DNA from: Echria macrotheca | Lineage: Eukaryota; Ascomycota; Sordariomycetes; Sordariales; Schizotheciaceae | NCBI GenBank assembly: GCA_030411725.1 | Contig: MU839831.1 | Coordinates: forward strand, 744,001-808,000 | DNA: 64,000 nt | Direction: 5' to 3' | In this document: positions 11,857 to 22,830 of the stretch, piece after piece | Position numbering within the stretch: the stretch's first letter is position 1 | How the letters are laid out: every line of letters begins with the position of its first letter | Position numbers and translations under genes: made by a program | The notes under the pieces: model-generated | Told to the model about the DNA's origin: nothing | The model's database searches: none | Seen by the model: the letters and a program-made list of their open reading frames with translations, nothing else

Positions 11857-14129
11857 ATGAGCTGGCTCCGTGGCTTTCATCGACCCAAACCCCACTCCCA
11901 GCAGCAGCCGCCTACTACATCTACGGCAGAGATAAGATCATCCCCGCCGTCTGACGACAATACTCTTCGATCGCCGAGCCCGGCTGTCGTTGCAAGACCA
12001 GAAGACCAGTCCCTCACACACGATCCCACCATGGCGCGACCCCCAACACCCCCAGGGCGCCCTCGCCCGTCGCAACGTATGTCGAGCCTGTTTGGAATTG
12101 GCTCACTTGGTTTCGGTCTACGGAGCACAGCACCATCCCAGCTCGACGATCTGGACCCAGCCTTTCGGCATGGAGCTCGACACTGGGGCGGCGTTGGCGG
12201 CGAGAACGACTACGTTCCGGAAGCTCGTCAGATTTGGCACAATCCGAGCTTGATGCAGATGGTGGAGACCTTACAAGCTGAGTTGATGAGCAAGAATAAT
12301 CCGCTAACACCGATACCCGTTGTGTAAGTACAGCCTCTCAATGCCGAGCTACTATAAAGGATTGTTCTGACAATGGATCGCATTTAGGTACAACTCGTAC
12401 GTTCTACACCTGATAGAGGGTTTTGCAAAGCTGTATCGCGAGGAGGGGAAATTGCGGGCAGAGCTCTCCGAGCTGAAGGGTCTCCGCGAGAAGGAGCTCG
12501 AGGAGTTTCGAGGCCTCAGCGAGGAATGGATTCAGCGTGAGAAGGATTACAAGGCTGAGGTGAAACGGCTTGAACTCATCCTGGCCAGGGAGAGCAAGGA
12601 CGGCGTTGCATCTGTTGCCCTGGCGAGACATGACAGCCTTGTTGATCGCTCAGAATCACGGAAATTCGAGGCTAGACTGAAGAGAGTCAGCAATTCCCAG
12701 GATCAAGGTAAGTTTCACGTCGTCTCTTTCCCACATACAGGACTACATGCCAACTGACACATCTCTCAGAGTCGTTTGACGGCGCTATACCGCTTGAAGA
12801 TACTTCCGCTGAAGATAGGGAACAGACACAGGCAGCGGGTAATGTCGCAAATCGCAGTGTTAGCTTTCTTTGCTAACCCCCATTTTAGAAGCAGCTCGTC
12901 TTCCTCAAGCTGTCAATGCAGACCTTATGATATGCAACGCACTCGAACGTCGGGAGATTGAAACGAAGCGTCTCGACATAGAGCAGCAGCGTGCTTTCCA
13001 AGCCCAGCAACGCCTCCACGGTATCGGCACTCAGCATGGTTATCGCCAAGTTCGCGGCTCCCAGATTAGAAGAAGGCCGCTATCGCGCCAGTCTCACGGC
13101 CCTAGGATCCACATGACTGGTCCGTCTCAAGCTCAACCGATAAGACGACCGAGTCCGGATCGCGCCGTTTCTGGACTTGGCGCCAGAGGCAACCGCTCAG
13201 AGATGTCGCGCGTCCCAGAAACGACAGAGTTGACCACCGGTTCGCCATTGACTAGCGGCCCCGGTGACTCTGGCGTCAGTCGGGCAGCCGGCGTTGTTGA
13301 AGCCGGGGCTAGCTCTTCACGAGGAACTGGAAACAAACCAGGATATAAAGACGCGGGATCGGGACCAGGAGGTCCAGCCTCGAGTTTTGTTTTCCTACAG
13401 ACCGACGCCGATGGTGCCGCTGAAGCACATGCCACCACTTCGAAACTGCCCACGGATGCGAACCACACCGACGAGCTCGATCGGCGGTACTCTTTCGTGG
13501 AGGGTGACGATTGTGCCATTTCCGTCTCATCCACAGCGCCCGGCTCATCGGCGCCAGCTATAATTGTGGATTACTCATCCAGCTCGCAGCTCCCCGACGG
13601 ACAAGTCCCCAACACACATAGCGGTAACTTCAACGGCTCTCCGGTGGCTTCTAATAACTCGGGAGTCGGAGCATACAGTCCGGGGCTGTCTTCGAAGGAG
13701 AAAGGCGCTGTTCAGAACTTGAACCCGGCCGAATCGTTCATTTCAGTTTCAGCGGTTGACACTAACAACGACCTCGCGACGCCCCCTCCTCTGCCAGCTA
13801 AGTCTGCACAGCGTCCAGTGGTGCAGGTTCGCGCCTTTGGGGAGATGGGGTTCTCTCCCCTGACTTCGGATTCGACAGCTACGGACAATTCGGCCTTGGA
13901 TGGAAATAAAACGGCTGCAAAGATTCCGGTCGAGATGGCTGACTCTGGTTGTCACTTGAGTGGCGTTTTGACCAGTGAACAAGAAGGCTCGATAGCTGTC
14001 TCCGCCGAACGGGATGCTGAACCGTCTAGCCAAGATTCCTTGGGTGCTCCGTCTCCGGAGAAGGCATCAGGCGATGGAAAGCTGTCTGCTACACGAGCCC
14101 CCGACTCTTCTGCCAGGTCAGCCGCTTGA
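11857..14129 (+). CDS. Uncharacterised coiled-coil, low-complexity protein
   Basis: Four exons: 11857-12323, 12388-12707, 12770-12838 and 12889-14129; introns of 64, 62 and 50 nt. The third has a CTAAC branch site. The spliced length gives 698 aa. Residues 1-100 are Pro/Ser-rich (PPTPPGRPRPSQRM). Residues about 100-180 look ordered (HNPSLMQMVETLQAELMSK, NSYVLHLIEGFAKLYREE). A charged coiled coil follows (KLRAELSELKGLREKELEEF). A second helical stretch occurs after exon 3 (ALERREIETKRLDIEQQRA). The last 370 residues or so are Ser/Gly/Thr/Pro-rich and probably disordered. I recognise no named family. The HxxPxLM-to-YNSYVLHLIE core looks conserved and may define a fungal family. Splice phases join cleanly at all three junctions, which supports the model. 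Confidence 0.75.
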
Positions 14130-14999
14130 CGGTAGCACAAGTGACAGCGGAGACTCTGCTGAGGGAATGGTGTCGACCGATATGATACAGTCGTTAAAGT
14201 CGCTGGGTCGAAACTAGGGGGATTTGCAGATGCCAACCTCTTTGGAATTTCCAGTAACCGCAGCTCAGACAGCTTAGGCCCCGACTAGTGAGAATACCGC
14301 TGCTCGCTGGCAGCAGATGTTCTCGGTTCTGGTTAGGCTCTGGTGCTTGCTCCTTGGTAACCTGCACAGCACTTTCGTCATGTAATTTCTATATTCATCC
14401 AGACATCTCTGGCTCGCTCAGGATGCCTCTTCTCAACCAGCGACATGAGTGTGGGGTGTGGCTCTGTTGCTGGGCATGGATCGGGTGCTGAGTTGGTTTG
14501 CGCCAGCGTTGTCAGAGATTTTAAAAGTCATTGGGAGCGACGATTTGGGGTCGTTTGTTTCTATTCTACGTTATGAGCAAGCTCTCACTCACGAGGGTGT
14601 ATTGCCGAGCCTAGTATAGGGTGGCAAGTTATTCAATAGATATAGATTCCGTGACTATTGTGTGCAACTGAGCGAGTTCACGATGGGATGTCGAAGGTTG
14701 GACAAATCCGGCTACAGTCACAGTGAAGCACAACGGTGGCGAATTTGGGAGGTTGACCGGATAAATAGGGGAAGTAAACAAAGCGGCACGGCGAAGCAAC
14801 TTTATCCCTGTTAAGGTACTTTTGTAGAACTAACCGTGCATGTGAGAAACCCGCACTGAAGACGCTTTTTTTGGTGTCCTTGTTGGAGTAGAGCTTTTCA
14901 ATATCTGCGGTCGCCGTTGTGATGTATGGTATATATGGTAGGATATGATCCCCCATTTTCTCTCTCCCTTCCGCTTTCTCTTTTACTTCCCCGTTTCCG

Positions 15000-15073
15000 T
15001 TTCCTTTTCCTTTTCCTTTTCCTTTTCCTTTTCCTTTCTCCTTCCCCTTTCCCTTTCCCTCTTTCTCTTTCTC
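15000..15073 (+). repeat. 74-nt pure pyrimidine tract with (CCTTTT)n core
   Basis: No purine occurs between 15000 and 15073. The core at 15003-15037 is a CCTTTT hexanucleotide repeat of about five and a half copies, followed by CCCTTT and CTTT variants. Long polypyrimidine tracts can form triplex DNA. It is non-coding. Confidence 0.9.
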
Positions 15074-16469
15074 GTTATAGAGGTTGGGGGCTGTGATCGA
15101 TACTTTTAGTTTGGATGATGACTAGGTAGGTAGGTAGGTACGTGGGTAGTGTACCTAACTATCCCGAGCCGAGCCCGCTTGCTCGTTTGTTCGTTGTATA
15201 TCGTTTCATATCCTCATGTTCGTGAATCATGAATCCCCCTTTTTGTTGAATGTCGTAGAAAGACGAGATACGTATACCCTCCTCCGTCTTCTTCTTTTGA
15301 GTAGGTAGGTACCGTTGGAAAGATTTATCATGCGGCTTTTTAGACATCCACGTATATATGTATATATATAGTGTGTGTGTGTACCGAGCATTATATCATA
15401 GGCACTCGTGTGTTATAACCACCTTGTAGAGGGACAGCTGACCCCCTTTAAGGGGTGGAGGGCCCGGGCTTATTACGGCTTGACGCGAATGATAATATTT
15501 TGTTTCTGGGGGAAGGGAAACAGGTTTACTTCTTATCCTCCTGGGCCCTGGGTCAAGTGCGGTATGGTGTGATAGATGTCGTATTGTGTATGGTTTGCTT
15601 TCGTTATGTTGGTTGGATATTTTATTGCTTTTTTGTTGTCGTACCGGGAAGATAAGATCCAGAGGCTCTAGCTGTGATTCTGCTTTCCCATTGTATTTTT
15701 ATTTGGGGGCTATGTGTGTGTCTACGTGGTGAGATTGTTGTATGTAGAAGTATTCTCATAAATTTGGCAATTCTTCTCGCTGGGGCGTTTGTGGTGAGGT
15801 GTGTGTCCGACACCGTCATATAGTTCGAGCGTGCGGTACAACTTACTAGCTGGGGAGGAGGATTTTGGTGTGTGAACCCAATGAGTTTATGGTTGGACTA
15901 TGTACCTAGTAGTTAGATAACGTGTAGTAGTGGTGGTGGTGTCTAGTACAATAGCACTTTTGAGAGATCAGCAGTTTCCTCTCTTTCCGTGTGCGGTTTG
16001 CGTATGGTTACTATATCTATCTTATGCTGTTGTTTGTTGCGGGAAAGCAAAAGCCTTCTGGGGGGGTCTCTCGAGTCACCAATGAAACCGAATGAAAGAC
16101 CCCAAGACCCTTCTCCTGTCTGTGATTCACTTTGTTTGCCTTTGTATCTTTGGGGGTCTGGGGGAGAAATTCTAATCATGGAAACTGTATTTAGAAAGAT
16201 CAGGAACCAAGTCAGCCTCGTCACATATACCTGGTCCTTCTCAGGTAGGTAGACGAAACACACGGCTATCCCCTGACCTATTCCTCCCGGGTTTCTCTCT
16301 ATTTCACCCCCATGTATAGTAGTTTCCTTCGCCGCGAGATATTTATTTCCACATCTGTTCTCAGACTCGGAGTGTCTGTGCCGTTTCACTCCTTTCGCGC
16401 CGCGGTTCTTGTGGTCGAGGTAGCTGTAGTCTGCGTTGCGGATTTGGTTCTATTATCCCCTCTACTCTC

Positions 16470-16700
16470 TCATGTCCTCACCCACACAGCTTGAAACTCT
16501 AGCGCTTCACACCCGCTGTTTCTGGGTGTACCAGCTGATGCAGGCTGGAAGCGGGCAGAAACGTGCTTGCCATCAACTCGGGCGGATAAAAGATAGTCGT
16601 TGTCTTCCCTAATGCGCATCATGGACTTCTTGGTTGTGAAGTCAAAGTCGAGAACGATGCTGCTCAGCATCACCCGCTGAATCTTGGAACAAGAAGCCAT
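16470..16700 (-). CDS. Small hypothetical protein, 76 aa, weak
   Basis: The ATG has a good context (AACATGG), and the first 55 or so codons read like real protein, with alternating hydrophobic and charged residues (VLDFDFTTKKSMMRIREDND, then LLSARVDGKHVSARFQP). The pattern suggests beta strands. The last 20 codons look less coding-like. A GTGAGG near the stop could be a splice donor to an exon I could not find. I recognise no family. It may be a small gene, one exon of a larger gene, or chance. Confidence 0.3.
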   Translation of the reverse strand: MASCSKIQRVMLSSIVLDFDFTTKKSMMRIREDNDYLLSARVDGKHVSARFQPASAGTPRNSGCEALEFQAVWVRT

Positions 16701-19700
16701 GTTGGAAAGTTTAGTACTAGTCCGAGTTCACGGTTTTATACGACCCGTGGGTCTTGAAACTGTCTTGATATTTGTCTCTCACAACGCACCGCTCTCTCCG
16801 GACCTGAGGACTCATCAGGGGCGAGCTACTATGTTCTCCGTCATTCCGAATGGAACTGTGGCTTATTCCCAAGCCCATGGTGCTCGTTGGCGATTGCTCA
16901 CATGTATGTGATGCTCCCTTCAGAGTACATTATACGGACCGTCAACAACGACGGCATATCGGGGAAACCAGGCCTAGGTTCTCGTCTCGGACGAGAACAC
17001 TCTCCTCATCCCTAATGTCTCTGCCTCCTGCAAAGTTCACACTACCATATCCATCTGCTTAACGCGTTGCATGATGATGGGCCACACAATTCCCTGCCAT
17101 CGAATCCGGGTTTTGAACACACAAAACAAAACAAGTATTTCCGCTTCCAAGAGTTCATGTCAAGCCGCACAGTGCGCCAAGCGGGAACTCATGAAGCCTT
17201 CAACCCATGGACGGTACTGAACCACCGAAACTGGAGCTCGAGGCGACGAGAGCATCTATTACACGTGTACAGGGCGCCAATTGACAGAAACCTACTCAGC
17301 ATCTCAGTCAGCACAGAATAAGCCCCCCAAAATCCAACATGCGTCGTTGTTCAAGACGTCGAAAGCAAAATAATTCCCCGCGGCGGCTGTGGTGGATTTG
17401 CAGGTAGCGAGAAGCGGATTGTAACGGTTTTCCCGGGCCCAGATCGTCGGGTCCGGGTGGCGCGGCCGTCAAAATCGGTCCTTTTTTTCCTTCCTGTCTT
17501 GCGGAAGTCGCCGAAGCTGTCTCTCTGCTGTCCGCCCGGGTGCAACGCAACACCATGCTCACACCAGCAGCAATTTCTCCCAAGTTACTCCTTTTGGCCG
17601 GCCCGTCACTCGTGCCGCTCATCCGATCAGAAACTGATATCCAGCAGATGCCCGGCGCAGAAAGTGAATGACTCTTGTGTGGATAGCCGAGTTGACCGAG
17701 GCCACAACGAGGGCGGCTCCAGCGGTCGATACGGATCCGGTAGACTCGCTAACCATTGCGGAAATAGGCCATCAGACCGCAATCTTCTCCGCCCGCTCTG
17801 CGTGGTTAACTTCTCGGCGACGCGGCCGCAGCAGCGGTGATGCTTGGGCTTGGGTCGCCAAGGACGAACTCCTACCCCCTGTCGTGCTGAACAGCCCAAG
17901 ACGCTTAATAATCCTCCGCAACAAAACTATCGCCGCGCTATTGGGCGGGTTGTCCGATCCTGAGCAACATGGCAACGCAATATTGCGGAGCATCAGCACA
18001 TGGCGACAAGGAGGAACGGTGGAGTTGTGCCATCGTAATCCTTTCTAACGGTCTCCAGGGACCCGCCTGAGAGTATCAAGATCTTTGTCAAGCCGAAGGT
18101 GGCCTCCGAAGAGGTCGAAACACCGAGGTTTTGAATAACTTTGTGCAAGGGTTCGAGAAGCAGTGTATCGACAGATATGCAATGCGTCCCAACGTGCCGC
18201 TCCCGTCCCTGCGGCCCATTGGTCGGCGTCAAGCAGCAGGATCTGCTGCCCGTGAAAGGGTGTGACCGAGATCGACAAGTCATCCGCGACAACTGCTGCA
18301 ATGCCAGGCGGCCGGTCTGGGTAGCTCCTGCGTCCAAGGCTTCGCAAACAGATAGTCGCCGTCAGTAGTGAAGCCGGCCGTGATTATTTCGACTTGCGTC
18401 TGAGGCGTAAAATGATCAGGGACATGGATTGAAACTTGATGTAACCTTGACGGTGAGGCGAAGGATGTCCTTACCGTGCACTCGGTTTCGCCATAATTGT
18501 TGTGGCGGCGCGGCGCCATTTCGAAACCCTGCGAGCTCTCGTTTTGTGAGCGGGGATATGACGGTATTGAATCTCGGGCTTTCGCAACCAGAGGATTATG
18601 CTGCGTCTAATAATGTTGATTCTCAGGTGATGTTGTCCTGAATGCTCGCCCAGCCTCCTCCTGGGACTGGCACTGCGCAGCTTTCCGAAACCCTTGACCT
18701 TGAAGTGATGCCCGGCTTTTTTCCTTGACTGGAACCCCTCCTCACGGCTTCCGGTAGAGGGGAACCCGGCGCAAACTGCCTCGGAGCTGTTACCAAGCCA
18801 AGACCATCCTATGGAGACTTGCGGAGATGTCACCGCTGTCTGAACCTCGGTGTAGCAAAACCCACACTCTCTTGCGGGTTTGATGGAGACCGGGCGCCGT
18901 GCTTCCCAGAAACCGTTGCGGATTCTGGGCGGGTTCAACCGGTGGTCTTTGCTCTGATGTCTCGCTACATCGATACCGGTGTGGAGACGCCGTCACAAAC
19001 CTGCGGTCAGATGAGATCAGCGAGATGGCGGCGTCGAGAAACACAGCCGACAAGCGGTGGTCTTTGGCTAATTCATATTGGGAGAATTGCGCCAAAAAGA
19101 GGTCTAAGGCAATCGCATCAAAACCAGACCATCGCCAACGGTTTTGGAATCGGATCTCTGCGATCCAGTATAGTTAAAGTGGTCCAGTATGCAACTAACG
19201 AGTGGTTGTTGGCAAGGCGTGGGTGCGACGCACGGGCAGGAGGTGAGATGTTGATGAACCTGCAACTTTTGCGAGGTCGGCGACCTGGCATGGGGCCCGA
19301 ACCTGGTCGTGGATCACGCCTTCGTTTTCATTATTGATAAGATGCGGATACCTCCGCTTCCGCCGTGCCCAACACGCTGAGAGCTGGGTGACATCGCGCA
19401 TCGCGGTACTGTGGTTGTGGAGGGTGGGAAGCGGTGGTTGACGAAAGAAGATCAGCGTGCGAATTCTTGCAGAAAACTACCGGGGTGCCTTGATTGGGGT
19501 GCTGGGAAGTTCCAGCCATTCAGGCCCGGCGTGCCAAGGCGATCCCCCAGTGGTGGGGGGAAAACAGCGTTGCATCGCGCCAGGGATGTCGACAGCGGGA
19601 CCCAGAGTGCGCTCGACGAGGGAACGGCGAGACGTAGCGTCGATCCTCAACCACACACCGTCGTCTGCTTCCCCCGACGAACCGTCGCTCAGAGTTCCGC

Positions 19701-21603
19701 CAGTCCGGCTCTGGTGCCTGTGCCCCCAGCGAACCGGCTGGAAAACGGCTTCCCGGCCAGGCCGGTGCGCTGTCACAGAACAAGGATTTGTGCGCAGTAG
19801 CGAGTTGCGTCTGATGTTTCTGTGTCTTCGGGAACTTGTCCCCTGTAGCGTGTACTCGAGTAGAAGCTGAACTATCGGCCCGCCGGTTGGCCGACGCGGC
19901 TGCTAAGAGTTGCGATCACCATCGAATGTTGCCGTCATGGTCTCGGCGACGGGGGACTTGGCACTGGGAACAGCGTAGATCGATCGAGTGTTTTGGGCGA
20001 GGGTGTTTAAGATCGAGGCGACGAGGGTGATTGGCGGGGAAGAACAGCTCTTTCCCAAGCAGGCGAGGATGGCCCTAGCAGTTGTCCCGAATAGGAAGGG
20101 GCCAGCAAAGAAAAGGGAAACGAAGGGAAAAAAAAGGCTACCTGCCCCGATGTTAGCGCGAGGCGGGGGGAAATCATCCCTTCGCTCGCGGTTTCTTCAC
20201 ACACACAGAATTGTCGGATTTGTTTCCCCCCACTCGTTCCGCCAGTCAGCCTGCAGCAGGAGGAGCAACCCGTCTGTACGAAATTTGCACTTTGCCCCGA
20301 TTCCATGCCGGAAAGGGACGCCTGTAACAGGGCCCCGACGGCGGCGGCGGCTGCGTCGAGAAAGTCCAGAACTCCAGAACTGCCTGGGCACCGCTCGCTG
20401 GGCTGGGGCTGGGGCTGGCCCTTGGCCGTCTCAGCGCCGGGCCACGCCCGGCCGTTTCGAGTGATCGTCAGATGGCGCGGCGAGTGCCTTTCCCCTTTCG
20501 ACCGCCCGCTGCAACCATGGCTTGCCCATGTTTGACACTCGGGGTGGTGGTGTCGTCGTCGCCGTCGTCGCCGTTTGTTTTCTAACCTGACACCTTACGC
20601 CATCTCTTGGCGAACTCGTTAGCCTTGCACCGTGGTCGACTCGGCCCGTCTGTTCTAGAGCGGCACTTTGCTAGCAGGGTTAGCTGTTCTTGTGCGTCAA
20701 CGGCAAGTCATTGCGATCTACGCACCTTGCTGTTCGGTGAATCTTGCGGTCGACCGCCGGCCGATCGATGGGGTCTGCCCGCGTCCACTACTGCGCGGGC
20801 AGGCCTGCTCTGCAGTGTTCTGCTGCGAGACGGTTTGAGACCGCCACCGCTTCGTCGCCTGCCCTCTCGCTGCGAGCTGAGAGGGAGAGGAGGAGGAGGG
20901 GTGTTCCAGGTCTTCGTGTTGAGGAGCCAGCTCGCTGTGCAGTGCTTGCGAGGTTGCTTTTTCCGGCCCCCATCCATCCACCTCATCCAGAGCATGATCG
21001 GGGACCCCGTTGGGCCAGCCTTTTGCTGGCCATGTTCGTGTTTCCTTGTGTGCTGCCAACCACGTCGTAGTGTGTCGTTTCTGGAAAACTTGCTGATATC
21101 GGCAGTCATGATTCACGCTTTCGCATCTCTTCGGTTGGCAGCCGCCTCCAGAGCCACCCCCTCCCTTGCGCCGATCTCTACATGGGCTTTATGCGTTCCG
21201 ACTCTGGAGCTGGACGTAGAATTTACAGAGAAACATGTTTTTTGCCCCCTTCCGATTCCATCAAATGTATACACATATGCACAAATTTATTAGGTAGTAA
21301 GGCGCTATTCTAAGGTACAGGAGCAAAGAATACAACTCGAGCAGCTTTCCGCTGGCAAAGGAGAATAGACATTATATCGCGTAGTACAAGCCATCATCAT
21401 CGAGCCTTGGGGCCGTATCCAAGGCGGTTTCTCCAAACGCCATACCCAACCGGCCTTCCGGTGTCTCAAAGGACAGTCATTTCGTATCGTGTGAACCAAA
21501 CCAGGAAAATCCAAACCGAAAATACCGGCGCCTTGGGGTATACACCGAACACCCAAAACATTCCCTGCCTCCAAAACCAAGCCATCGCAAAGAGTTCCCA
21601 GGA

Positions 21604-22830
21604 TTAAACAGCCACTTGTCCCATCCACGGCCGTGGTTGATGTGGTGTCGGATTCAGCAGAGCTTCGAGGCCCCTTGGCGCCGACTGCTTTTCCTTCCGG
21701 CCGTCCTCATAGCGAGGGTCGGGTCCCCATTGGACCGCAGAATGTGGGCTGACCAGCGTGGGAGAGTTCGGGGCGGTAGGGAGGTGTGATCGGTAAGAGA
21801 AGTAGTCTTTTTGTTGCTGGTGCTGCTGGTGCTCCTGGGGTGCTGGCCTGTTCGGCAGCCGTTGGGAGAATGCCTCCGAGTCGAGGGAAACGGCAGACGC
21901 CGGCGAGACGCTATCCGCGAATGAACGGACCGGAGGGAGTCTCTCCTGCGGAGAAGTCGATGGCCTTTCAAGCGGCGGGAAGTAGTTGCTAGGGTTCTTC
22001 AAGGGAGGGAGCGTGTAGCGGCTGTCGCTTGGGCTGTAGTTGTTGCTTTCGAAGCTATTCCGGCTTGTCGCAGGGCTCAGGGGGGAACCATGGTGACTGG
22101 TGTGACTGTCGCGGCGGTCACTGACGAAGCCGTTGGGGGGATGGCTGGGCTTCCAGTCGCGAGGATAGCGATGGAAGGCGTCGTCCGGGCGGTACACGGG
22201 GAAGCCGTCACGATGGTCGCTGCTGAAGCTGTCGCGGCGGAAGGGCGGCGAGTGTGCGTGTGTGTGCTCCCAGCCGGGCGAGTAGTTTGTGGGAGAGGGC
22301 AGCGGTTCGGGACAGTAAGAGCGACGATCCGAACCCGGTGGCCTTGGCGATAGAGAGAGACGTCGCTGGTCGGGCAGAACTGAAAGTGGTCGTTGTTCTG
22401 GGAGGGTCGGCAGTGGTCGTTGGTCGGCCATGGTGTACTGCATCGCAGCTCGGTTCTCGTCCGCCCTCTGGGCCCGTCGCCGGCTTGCGTCCCTTCTCTT
22501 CTCTCGGTTCATGTAGCCGTTGTACCAGTTCTTGACCGAGTTGTCACTCCGGCCCGGCAGCCGCCTGGCAATCTCAGCCCACTTTTTCCCGATGGTTGTG
22601 ACCAGTTCCAGGATCCGTCGGCCCTCCTCCTCCGAGATGGGGCCGTGGTTCAACCTCGAGTTCAACGCCTGGTGGTATCGTTCCCGGCACTGCTTGGGCG
22701 TCCGAGTGCCAACATACTTTGCTACTTCAACCCAGTGGGTGTTGCCCTGGTTCACCATCTCGAGCAGCCGCTCATCCTCATGGGGCTGCCATGGCCCTTT
22801 CCTGCGCCCTGCGTCGTCGTGGTCCGCCAT
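21604..22830 (-). CDS. Two-repeat Myb DNA-binding regulator, FlbD/RCA-1 class
   Basis: Single exon of 408 aa, starting at the ATG at 22830 (context ACCATGG), just before the Myb domain. The frame stays open upstream to 23139, but that part looks like leader. Repeat 1 spans about residues 12-59 (KGPWQPHEDE ... RTPKQCRERYHQ). Repeat 2 spans about 63-110 (GPISEEEG ... KKWAEIARRLPGRSDNSVKN). The PKQCRERYHQ and GRSDNSVKNWYN helices match fungal FlbD (Aspergillus) and RCA-1 (Neurospora), which regulate conidiation; this may be a paralogue rather than the orthologue. A basic NREKRRDASRRRAQR patch follows, and the rest is Pro/Ser-rich with repeated short blocks (DQRPLP..., EQRPLS..., DQRRLS...). The C-terminus carries LEALLNPT. 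About 10.9 kb of gene-free DNA lies on its 5' side. DNA binding is secure; target genes and developmental role are inferred. Confidence 0.9.
   Translation of the reverse strand: MADHDDAGRRKGPWQPHEDERLLEMVNQGNTHWVEVAKYVGTRTPKQCRERYHQALNSRLNHGPISEEEGRRILELVTTIGKKWAEIARRLPGRSDNSVKNWYNGYMNREKRRDASRRRAQRADENRAAMQYTMADQRPLPTLPEQRPLSVLPDQRRLSLSPRPPGSDRRSYCPEPLPSPTNYSPGWEHTHAHSPPFRRDSFSSDHRDGFPVYRPDDAFHRYPRDWKPSHPPNGFVSDRRDSHTSHHGSPLSPATSRNSFESNNYSPSDSRYTLPPLKNPSNYFPPLERPSTSPQERLPPVRSFADSVSPASAVSLDSEAFSQRLPNRPAPQEHQQHQQQKDYFSYRSHLPTAPNSPTLVSPHSAVQWGPDPRYEDGRKEKQSAPRGLEALLNPTPHQPRPWMGQVAV

Larger units (their letters stand above)
14130..21603. other. Gene-poor region, 7.5 kb
   Basis: No gene can be supported except a weak 76-codon frame at 16470-16700. 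It contains a 74-nt pyrimidine tract near 15.0 kb and TAGG repeats at about 15124-15142. The many frames between 17 and 20.6 kb overlap on both strands and match nothing I know. Short protein-like pieces on the minus strand near 18.0-18.5 kb are broken by stops and shifts, so an old gene relic is possible. By eye it is not AT-rich, so it does not look like heavily RIP-mutated repeat DNA. Confidence 0.5.

Noticed and set aside
17300..19400. Possible degenerate gene on the minus strand
   Set aside because: Protein-like fragments near 18.0-18.5 kb are interrupted by stops and shifts, match no family I know, and could not be joined by credible splice sites.
20607..21293. 228-codon plus-strand frame
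   Set aside because: Cys/Arg/Ser-rich with no domain, and competing long frames on the other strand. It looks like chance in GC-rich DNA.
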